Source of the DNA: an uncultured Ilumatobacter sp.
Lineage (GTDB): Bacteria > Actinomycetota > Acidimicrobiia > Acidimicrobiales > Ilumatobacteraceae
Length of the DNA: 7,785 bases
Reading direction: 5' to 3'
Assembly (NCBI GenBank): GCA_938049325.1
Contig: CALICC010000008.1
Location: 1-7,785 of the forward strand
The stretch's first letter is position 1. The number at the start of each line of letters is the position of its first letter. The notes beneath the pieces were generated by a model that saw nothing but the letters and a program-made list of their open reading frames with translations, made no database searches and was not told where the DNA came from. The position numbers were made by a program, and so were the translations under genes. This document shows, one piece after another, positions 1 through 4,688 of this stretch.

Positions 1-194
1 TTGTTCCGAAAGTACTGATACAGCGCCGGGCGTGACATGGCCGCCGACTCGGCGATATTGGCCATCGAGGTGCCTGCGTACCCCCGAGCCGAGAACTCCG
101 CGACCGCGGCGGCATGGATCACGCTCCGCTTCGGGTCGACCGGTGAACCCACCGACGCACCAGCCGATGCATCAACTGTGACCTCCGACGTCAT
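1..194 (-). CDS. TetR/AcrR-family transcriptional regulator (N-terminal part, cut by window edge)
   Basis: This is a probable ligand-responsive DNA-binding repressor, of which only the N-terminal 64 codons are in the window. Reading the minus strand from the ATG at 194 gives a polar leader of about 22 residues followed by a textbook TetR helix-turn-helix: an initial helix (VIHAAAVAEFSARGYAGTS), then MANIAESAAMS as the start of the HTH, then RPALYQYFRN as the recognition helix with the family's typical Y-x-Y/H-F ending. The C-terminal ligand-binding and dimerisation domain lies off the window. The Shine-Dalgarno sequence is weak (only GAG next to the start). The gene is divergent from the LLM oxidoreductase gene, and the spacer carries two matching palindromes, the nearer one ending 10 bases from this start codon. 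That arrangement suggests autoregulation plus repression of the rightward operon. The family call is firm; the ligand is unknown. Confidence 0.93.
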   Translation of the reverse strand, partial: MTSEVTVDASAGASVGSPVDPKRSVIHAAAVAEFSARGYAGTSMANIAESAAMSRPALYQYFRN

Positions 195-204
195 CTCGAC
201 AGCT

Positions 205-228
205 TGACACATTTGCGAGAATATGTCA
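205..228. promoter_or_regulatory. Candidate TetR operator O1 (24-bp imperfect palindrome)
   Basis: The arms are TGACA at 205-209 and TGTCA at 224-228, separated by 14 bases. By hand count, 9 of 12 position pairs are complementary, including the inner AT/AT pairs. It lies in the divergent tetR/LLM spacer, and its left edge overlaps a TTGACA string at 204-209 that could act as a -35 element for the rightward unit, although I see no convincing -10 at the usual spacing. A palindrome of this size next to a divergent tetR gene is the usual position of the cognate operator. Binding itself is inferred. Confidence 0.62.
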
Positions 229-239
229 GCGTGGGAACC

Positions 240-263
240 TGACACTTTCTTCTCAGAATGTCA
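240..263. promoter_or_regulatory. Candidate TetR operator O2 (second 24-bp palindrome)
   Basis: The outer arms and length are the same as in O1: TGACA at 240-244, 14 bases, TGTCA at 259-263. The interior is less symmetric, with about 7 of 12 pairs matching. The two sites also share the C after TGACA and the TTT that follows soon after. Their centres are 35 bases apart, roughly three to three and a half helical turns. Two copies of one arm pattern in a 107-base spacer are hard to explain by chance. Two repressor dimers could cover both the rightward promoter and tetR's own promoter. Confidence 0.58.
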
Positions 264-301
264 GCTGCCCGCCAACCATCCACACCAAGGAGCACTGAAC
301 C

Positions 302-1270
302 ATGACTCGACTCGGCTACCAGATCCCGAACTTCACCTACCCCGGCGCCGACCACGCCGAGATCTTTCCCAGCGTCGTTGCACAGGCTCGAGCAGCCGAG
401 GCCGCCGGCTTCGACCGCGTCTTCGTGATGGATCACTTCTACCAACTTCCTGGAATCGGTGCGCCAGACGAGCCGATGCTGGAGTGCTACACGATTCTCT
501 CGGCGCTCGCCCAGCACACCGAGAAGGTCCGTTTGTCGGCACTCGTCACCGGCAACACGTACCGTCACCCCACGCTGCTCGCCAAGGCCGTGACGGCACT
601 CGATCATGTCTCGGGCGGGCGCGCCACCCTCGGCATCGGGGCCGGCTGGTTCGAACTCGAGCACAACGCACTCGGCTACGAGTTCGGCACCTTCACCGAC
701 CGCTTCGAGAAGCTCGAAGAGGCGCTGCAGATCGTGATCCCAATGCTGCGCGGCGAGTCGGTCACCCTCGACGGCAAGCACTACCAGGTGAAGGATGCAA
801 TCAACTCGCCCGGTCCGATCTCGCAGATTCCGATCATGATCGGTGGAACCGGTGAGAAGAAGACGCTGCGCATGGTCGCGCAATACGCCGACGAGTCGAA
901 CCTGTCGAGCGGACCGATCGAGGAGATCCCGCGCAAGCTCGAAGCACTTGCCGGACACTGCGAGCGGCTCGGTCGCGACCGGTCCGAGATTAAGGTGACC
1001 AAGCTGCAGATGGTGTTGGTTGCTCCCACGATGGAAGAAGCCGAAGCTGACGTGCGCGAGATTGCAGCGGTCAAGGGCTGGAACGACGAAATCATCGACA
1101 TGATCAAGACGATCCTGATTTTCGGCGACCCCGACACCGTCGGTGAACGCCTGCAGGCCTGCATGGACACCGGCATCGACGGCATGACCATCAACCTCGC
1201 CGGCAACGGCCACAAGACCGACCGCATTGGACTGCTCGGCGAAGTCGCACTCAAGACGGTGCCCCAGTGA
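302..1270 (+). CDS. LLM class (luciferase-like) oxidoreductase, probably F420-dependent
   Basis: This is a 322-residue single-domain TIM-barrel oxidoreductase of the bacterial luciferase/F420 reductase superfamily. Proteins of this family use reduced F420 or FMN to transfer hydride to, or oxygenate, small organic substrates in the cytoplasm. Diagnostic segments, in order: LGYQIPNF at the first strand (about 4-11); the AAEAAGFDRVFVMDHF block ending in DHF at 44-46; VTGNTYRHPTLLAK (82-95); DHVSGGRATLGIGAGWFE (101-118); RFEKLEEAL (134-142); and IMIGGTGEKKTLR (178-190), the usual cofactor-phosphate region. These resemble F420-type members more than FMN monooxygenases, but the cofactor assignment is by family resemblance. 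The ATG at 302 is preceded by AAGGAG (287-292) at good spacing. The stop overlaps the next gene's GTG start by four bases (GTGA), so the two are translationally coupled. Divergent TetR control is likely. The substrate is unknown. Confidence 0.9.
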   Translation: MTRLGYQIPNFTYPGADHAEIFPSVVAQARAAEAAGFDRVFVMDHFYQLPGIGAPDEPMLECYTILSALAQHTEKVRLSALVTGNTYRHPTLLAKAVTALDHVSGGRATLGIGAGWFELEHNALGYEFGTFTDRFEKLEEALQIVIPMLRGESVTLDGKHYQVKDAINSPGPISQIPIMIGGTGEKKTLRMVAQYADESNLSSGPIEEIPRKLEALAGHCERLGRDRSEIKVTKLQMVLVAPTMEEAEADVREIAAVKGWNDEIIDMIKTILIFGDPDTVGERLQACMDTGIDGMTINLAGNGHKTDRIGLLGEVALKTVPQ

Positions 1271-2982
1271 ACGACACTTCGAAGCCATCGCGTGTCTTGA
1301 TCACCGGGAGCAACAGCGGCTTCGGGCGCCTCGCTGCGCTCACCCTCGCCGAGCAGGGCCACCACGTCATCGCGACGATGCGCGACGTGGCAAAAGGGAC
1401 AGAGCTTCGGACGCACGCAGCATCCGGCGATCTCGCGATCGAGATTCGCCAACTCGATGTCTGCGACCCCGCCTCGGTTGCGGGTGCGCTGCACGACGCG
1501 GACGGGATCGATGCGCTCGTCAACAATGCCGGCTTCGAGGTGCAAGGCGCGTTGGAGACCATCGACGACGAGTTGATGATGCGCCAACTCGATACCAACG
1601 TGCTCGGGCCGCTCCGCACGATTCGCGCCGTGATGCCTGCTTGGCGTCGGCGAGGCCACGGTGCGGTCGTCAACGTCAGCAGTGTCGTCGGACGAGCAAC
1701 ATCGCCGTTCGGCGGGGCCTATGCCGCGTCGAAGCACGCGCTCGAAGCAATGTCGGAAGCACTTCACTGGGAAGCGTCGGGTGCGGGCATTCGGGTCCAC
1801 GTGATCGAGCCGGGTCGGTTTCCGACCACGGACTTCGGGGCCAACATCATTCGACCCATCGGATGGGAAGGATCCGAACACGAGAGACGTTCCGCATCAC
1901 TCCGCGAAGCGCTCGCCAGCCTCGACTCGAACGGGCCACAGAATCCACAGGACGTCGCCGACGCGATCGCACTTGCGGTCGCAGATCCGACCACACCATT
2001 CCGGACCCTGGTGGGCGACGACGCGAAACTGATCGTCGGAGCGAAGACCGCCATGTCGTTCGAAGACTTCGAGTCGGCGATGCGATCGACCATCAACTGG
2101 CACGACGAGCGACTGGCACGACGAGCCGTCGGTGGGGCGCTCCGGCGGGAGCCGCGGTGTGATCACGTTCTAGGTTGGCCGAGCGGTCGAGAAGCCCGGC
2201 CTGCACGAATTCACCATGAACAGGGAGCGTCAATGGAAGCCTTCAATCTCACCGGACAGGTCGCGGTCGTCACTGGCGGCGGACAGGGCATTGGCGAAGG
2301 CATCGCCAAGAGCCTGGCTGCGGCCGGGGCTGACGTGGTCGTTGCCGCTCGCCACGAAGACCGCATCAATCGCGTCGCTGACGAGATCAACGCGACCGGT
2401 GCGAAGGCGTTGGCTGTGGTCACCGACGTCACCGACGAAGCCGCACTCGTCAACCTCGCCGACGCAGCGGTCGACACCTTCGGCGGCCTCCACACGTGGG
2501 TCAACAACGCTGGCGGCTCGCCGGTTCGAGCCCCACTCAACGAGCTCACCAACGACGATTGGGACATGTGTCTTCGCCTCAACCTCACGTCCGTGTGGCG
2601 CGCCTCGGTTGTCGCGGCGGCGCGGATGACCGACGGCGGCACGATCATCAACATCTCGTCGCCAGCCGGTGACCGAGGCGTTCCGGGCAGTGGCCACTAT
2701 GCCGCGGCAAAGGCCGGCGTGAACTCGCTCACCAAAACACTGTCGCTCGAGCTCGCGCCGAAGGTGCGGGTCAACGGGATCTCGCCCGGCTACGTCCCGA
2801 CCGAAGTGATGATGACCGCACTCGATACCGACGAAGAAGCGCTCGAACAGATGGCGACGAAGCGCATCCCACTGCAACGGCTCGGCACCCCCGACGACAT
2901 GGGCTCGACCGCCGTGTACCTCGCGAGCGCGGGTGGCAGCTGGATGTCGGGCCAGACGTTGATCGTCGCCGGCGGCCTGTAG
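1267..2982 (+). CDS. Tandem short-chain dehydrogenase/reductase read-through ORF (SDR1-linker-SDR2)
   Basis: One open frame of 571 codons holds two complete classical SDRs. SDR1 (about 1-281) has the cofactor motif TGSNSGFG (13-20), D64, NNAG (86-89), N111, the catalytic serine region NVSS (136-139) and YAASK (152-156). It most resembles 17beta-HSD-type-1-like SDRs (SSGFG, EPGRF style). SDR2 starts at residue 323 and is FabG-like. Both catalytic tetrads are intact. Classical SDRs are usually about 250-300 residues, so this is double length. The linker (about 282-322) is Arg/Gly/Ala-rich, has weak third-position G/C bias and looks like translated non-coding DNA. It begins at a 16-bp-period duplication (2096-2127) that probably shifted SDR1 out of its native frame, where a TAG lies at 2171-2173. 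Translation starts at GTG 1267, overlapping the LLM stop. A genuine bifunctional fusion, a recent mutation and an assembly error all remain possible. Confidence 0.8.
   Translation: MNDTSKPSRVLITGSNSGFGRLAALTLAEQGHHVIATMRDVAKGTELRTHAASGDLAIEIRQLDVCDPASVAGALHDADGIDALVNNAGFEVQGALETIDDELMMRQLDTNVLGPLRTIRAVMPAWRRRGHGAVVNVSSVVGRATSPFGGAYAASKHALEAMSEALHWEASGAGIRVHVIEPGRFPTTDFGANIIRPIGWEGSEHERRSASLREALASLDSNGPQNPQDVADAIALAVADPTTPFRTLVGDDAKLIVGAKTAMSFEDFESAMRSTINWHDERLARRAVGGALRREPRCDHVLGWPSGREARPARIHHEQGASMEAFNLTGQVAVVTGGGQGIGEGIAKSLAAAGADVVVAARHEDRINRVADEINATGAKALAVVTDVTDEAALVNLADAAVDTFGGLHTWVNNAGGSPVRAPLNELTNDDWDMCLRLNLTSVWRASVVAAARMTDGGTIINISSPAGDRGVPGSGHYAAAKAGVNSLTKTLSLELAPKVRVNGISPGYVPTEVMMTALDTDEEALEQMATKRIPLQRLGTPDDMGSTAVYLASAGGSWMSGQTLIVAGGL
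2096..2127 (+). repeat. 16-bp-period tandem duplication at the end of SDR1 (frameshifting)
   Basis: ACTGGCACGACGAGC occurs at 2096-2110 and again at 2112-2126, perfect over 15 bases at a period of 16. The sixteenth base differs (G at 2111, C at 2127). A 16-base insertion changes the reading frame by one. The first copy, in the SDR1 frame, encodes (N)WHDE. The second copy encodes (D)WHDE only in the next frame. That frame then reads PSVGRSGGSRGVITF and stops at TAG 2171-2173, which would give an SDR1 of 296 residues. From 2111 to 2170 this frame has G or C at 19 of 20 third positions, against 12 of 21 for the SDR1 frame over the matching stretch (2110-2172). Confidence 0.85.
2222..2227 (+). 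promoter_or_regulatory. Shine-Dalgarno site for the second SDR (internal start at 2233)
   Basis: AGGGAG sits five bases upstream of the ATG at 2233, which is exactly where a normal FabG-like N-terminus begins (MEAFNLTGQVAVVTGG). A good ribosome binding site within an apparently continuous ORF indicates that SDR2 was, and may still be, translated as its own protein. This supports reading the fused frame as secondary. Confidence 0.7.
2233..2982 (+). CDS. FabG-like SDR oxidoreductase as an independent product (alternative start within the 1267-2982 frame)
   Basis: Starting at ATG 2233, this is a 249-residue protein, the normal length for a classical NAD(P)-dependent SDR. Motifs in its own numbering: TGGGQGIG (14-21); R40 after the second strand (AAR), which favours NADPH in this family; D65; NNAG (91-94); N117; S142/S143 in NISS; YAAAK (156-160); and SPGYVPT (184-190). 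The C-terminus ends GQTLIVAGGL, where FabG-like proteins usually have VDGG, so an aspartate is replaced by alanine. It would be the third enzyme of the LLM/SDR/SDR set and could reduce a ketone or oxidise an alcohol made upstream. It stops at TAG 2980-2982, ten bases from the stop of the convergent DUF427 gene. I list it separately because the Shine-Dalgarno and N-terminus fit an independent gene. An automatic gene caller would merge it with the upstream SDR. Confidence 0.66.
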   Translation: MEAFNLTGQVAVVTGGGQGIGEGIAKSLAAAGADVVVAARHEDRINRVADEINATGAKALAVVTDVTDEAALVNLADAAVDTFGGLHTWVNNAGGSPVRAPLNELTNDDWDMCLRLNLTSVWRASVVAAARMTDGGTIINISSPAGDRGVPGSGHYAAAKAGVNSLTKTLSLELAPKVRVNGISPGYVPTEVMMTALDTDEEALEQMATKRIPLQRLGTPDDMGSTAVYLASAGGSWMSGQTLIVAGGL

Positions 2983-2992
2983 CCGCTCACCC

Positions 2993-3733
2993 TCAAGAGA
3001 ACTTGGTACGCGGGCGTTCGAGCATCACACCATCGACTTCGATGTCGACCTTCTCGTTGTAGAAGCACACCAAGCCAGCAATGCCGGCGGACTCGGGCAA
3101 TGGCGTCCGGTAGCCCCACGCGATGTCGTCGTGGACCGAGTCGCCGACTGTGACCGACCAGTAGCTGGCCCACCCCTTGTAGGGGCAAGCAGTCTCCGAT
3201 TTGGTTGCCGTCAACATGTCCATGCGGACGTCCGCCTTCGGCAGGTAGTACCGCGACGGCAACTCGGCCTCGAACAGAATCGACGGTCGGGCGGAGTCGG
3301 CGATGACTTCACCGTCGATGAAGACGCGCACGTGCTTCGACGACGGGAGCACGTCGATACGGACCTCGGGGCTGCGCGGATGCACGAAAACCTCAACGTC
3401 TTCCTCGAACCACGCGTCCATTGCCTCCCATTCGAAGCGGACGCGATCGCGCAACGCTTCGACCGGCGAGTCGAGATGCCGCCACGCCGCATTCGGGATC
3501 GTGCGACCGTCGACCTCGAGGTCGAGGCGTGTGCCTTCCCCGCGACTCGGCGACCGGAACGTTTCACCGTTGGGCACCAACGTGCCACGCACTGCGTCGA
3601 CCGGGAAGTACCAGGCCGGATAGTACGGAATCTCCCAGGCAAAGAGCACGTCGCGCGAGTCCACCACGGTCACCCCATCGATCACACCTCGAATCCACTT
3701 CGGGTTCGGGCGAGTGCGGACGCGATCAGCCAT
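2993..3733 (-). CDS. DUF427 family protein with two tandem DUF427 units
   Basis: This is a 246-residue soluble protein with no signal peptide or membrane segment. Two homologous units are visible. The first (about 13-118) starts RGVIDGVTVVDSRDVLFAWE and continues to YFPVDAVRGTL. The second (about 132-240) starts VRVFIDGEVIADSARP and continues to YYLPKADVRMDML. Both share the DG-x-x-x-x-DS and Y-x-P-x-x-x-VR-x-x-L pattern typical of DUF427 (Pfam PF04248). Only the second carries the family's conserved TACPYKG segment (181-187); the first has a diverged TFRSPSRGEG region there. The biochemical function of the family is not established to my knowledge. The ATG at 3731-3733 has no strong Shine-Dalgarno sequence. 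The gene starts 36 bases after the stop of the same-strand ferredoxin gene, so it may be the last gene of that transcript. Confidence 0.85.
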   Translation of the reverse strand: MADRVRTRPNPKWIRGVIDGVTVVDSRDVLFAWEIPYYPAWYFPVDAVRGTLVPNGETFRSPSRGEGTRLDLEVDGRTIPNAAWRHLDSPVEALRDRVRFEWEAMDAWFEEDVEVFVHPRSPEVRIDVLPSSKHVRVFIDGEVIADSARPSILFEAELPSRYYLPKADVRMDMLTATKSETACPYKGWASYWSVTVGDSVHDDIAWGYRTPLPESAGIAGLVCFYNEKVDIEVDGVMLERPRTKFS

Positions 3734-3769
3734 CAGACAAGTGTGCTCGACGGCAACGGCGTCAGGCGT

Positions 3770-4141
3770 TCAGGCGATGTCACGCAACGCACGCCTCACC
3801 TTGCGAACGGTCGACGCGCTTCGCACAACACGGTCAGCAAGCTCAGGTGGCACGCCACGATCATCGGCGACCACGCGCAGCACGTGCTTGCGCTGCCGCT
3901 TCGTGCGCAGCTTCGACAGCACGATCGGGCTCGCGGACTCGGGTCGCACGACCACGACCGGGCCAGAACAGATTCCAACGCACTTCAACTCGGCCATTTC
4001 GCACTCGGCGTCGAGCGCTGCGCGCATCTTGGCGAACTCGGTCCGCTTCCTGCAGTCCTTGCCCGCGCACAGCGCGACCAGCGGGCGATCACGATCCGAC
4101 GCCGCTGCGCGACCTGCCTTCTTCCGAGCGGACTCAGCCAA
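3770..4141 (-). CDS. Thioredoxin-fold-type [2Fe-2S] ferredoxin domain protein
   Basis: This is a small basic protein of 123 residues. Residues 20-67 match the thioredoxin-like [2Fe-2S] ferredoxin pattern: PLVALCAGKDCRKR gives C25-x4-C30, and LKCVGICSGPVVVV gives C54-x3-C58, the usual two-pair arrangement. C47 is an extra cysteine. The region after the cluster (about 68-123) is rich in Arg and Lys and is not one I recognise. The role is inferred to be cytoplasmic one-electron transfer. The only start that includes the lead-in is TTG at 4141-4139, which lies inside the last codons of the ferritin gene, so the genes overlap by eight bases and translation is probably coupled. No better start exists before the first cysteine. 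The pairing with a ferritin suggests it could donate electrons for iron release or uptake, but that is inference. Confidence 0.75.
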   Translation of the reverse strand: MAESARKKAGRAAASDRDRPLVALCAGKDCRKRTEFAKMRAALDAECEMAELKCVGICSGPVVVVRPESASPIVLSKLRTKRQRKHVLRVVADDRGVPPELADRVVRSASTVRKVRRALRDIA

Positions 4142-4580
4142 TGGTGTAGTCCCGCAGCAGCTTGTTCATCTCGATGACGTGAAGCTCCTCGGCACCGATC
4201 TGCGACCTGGCGTACTCCTCGAGGTATACCGAGTTGTTCTCGGAGAGCAAGAGCAGCTTGCGATAGAGGTCGAGCGCTCGGCGCTCGTGAGCGATCGACT
4301 CACGCAGGATCACGTCGATCGCGTGATCGTGGGACTCTTCGATCGTTCCGATCCCCTGCGTCGGGTGTCCGCCGAGTCCGGTCAGGATCTCACCTGCCTG
4401 TCGGGCGTGCACGAGTGATTCGTCTGCTTGCTCTTGCATGAACGCAACGAGCGGGAGCCGGTTCGGACCGGTGATCACCAACGAATAGTGGGTGTAGCGC
4501 ACGACGCCAGCGAGTTCGGCGAGCATGATTTCGTTGAGCACCGGAATGATGTCCTCGGTGTCGATGAGTGAGTCGACCAT
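4134..4580 (-). CDS. Ferritin-like (bacterioferritin-type) diiron protein
   Basis: This is a 148-residue four-helix ferritin-superfamily protein. Helix A carries LNEIMLAELAGVVRYTHYS (15-33) with E22 as the likely diiron ligand. Helix B carries QADESLVHARQAGEIL (51-66) with E54 and H58. A long loop, GLGGHPTQGIG, follows. Helix C has ESIAHERRALDLY (94-106) with E99. Helix D has GAEELHVIEMNKLL (129-142) with the E131-x2-H134 pair. In helix B the Glu-His spacing is one residue longer than canonical ExxH, so I am less sure of those exact ligands. I see no clear equivalent of the heme-binding methionine of E. coli Bfr. The protein probably stores or oxidises iron. It starts at ATG 4580 with a weak Shine-Dalgarno sequence. 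It overlaps the downstream ferredoxin gene and is separated from the upstream DUF389 gene by 108 bases, so it may have its own promoter. Confidence 0.85.
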   Translation of the reverse strand: MVDSLIDTEDIIPVLNEIMLAELAGVVRYTHYSLVITGPNRLPLVAFMQEQADESLVHARQAGEILTGLGGHPTQGIGTIEESHDHAIDVILRESIAHERRALDLYRKLLLLSENNSVYLEEYARSQIGAEELHVIEMNKLLRDYTIG

Positions 4581-4613
4581 GTTCGTGCAGGCTATCGCAC
4601 CGCCGCCTGAATC

Positions 4614-4629
4614 GTTAAGTTCTCCTAAC
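4614..4629. promoter_or_regulatory. GTTA-N8-TAAC palindrome upstream of the ferritin gene (candidate operator)
   Basis: GTTAAGTTCTCCTAAC is a short inverted repeat 34 bases upstream of the ferritin start codon, in the 108-base gap between the DUF389 stop and the ferritin gene. Read on the minus strand it begins TTAGG and contains TTAAC, which loosely resembles the actinobacterial IdeR/DtxR iron box (about half of the 19 consensus positions by hand alignment). The match is too weak to name a regulator. A position upstream of an iron-storage gene is what makes it worth listing. The rest of the gap shows no clear terminator; a GGCGC/GCGCC hairpin near 4658-4675 lacks a T-tract. Confidence 0.25.
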
Positions 4630-4688
4630 AGCGAAGGTCAGGCTTTCCACCCCAGAGGCGCCGCCTGGAGCGCCGCGCCCGCTCTGCC

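Noticed and set aside
204..232. TTGACA at 204-209 as a sigma70-type -35 box for the LLM operon
   Set aside because: No credible -10 hexamer occurs 15-19 bases downstream; the string is better explained as the edge of the palindrome.
191..1288. Long minus-strand open frame of 365 codons opposite the LLM gene
   Set aside because: It lies antisense to a well-supported oxidoreductase, has no family motif and is the kind of open antisense frame that G/C-rich third positions produce.
781..1881. Minus-strand open frame of 366 codons across the LLM/SDR1 junction
   Set aside because: It spans two real plus-strand genes and a junction, its composition is R/S/A-rich without domains, and it is a shadow frame.
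3761..3777. Direct repeat of TCAGGCG between the ferredoxin and DUF427 genes
   Set aside because: It has only two seven-base copies, it straddles a stop codon, and no function is suggested.
3131..4177. Plus-strand frame of 348 codons opposite the DUF427 and ferredoxin genes
   Set aside because: It is rich in His, Arg and Asp without any recognisable domain and covers two opposite-strand genes with clear motifs.
4655..4680. GGCGC/GCGCC hairpin as a terminator for the DUF389 gene
   Set aside because: The stem is short and no T-run follows on the minus strand; such pairs are common in GC-rich DNA.
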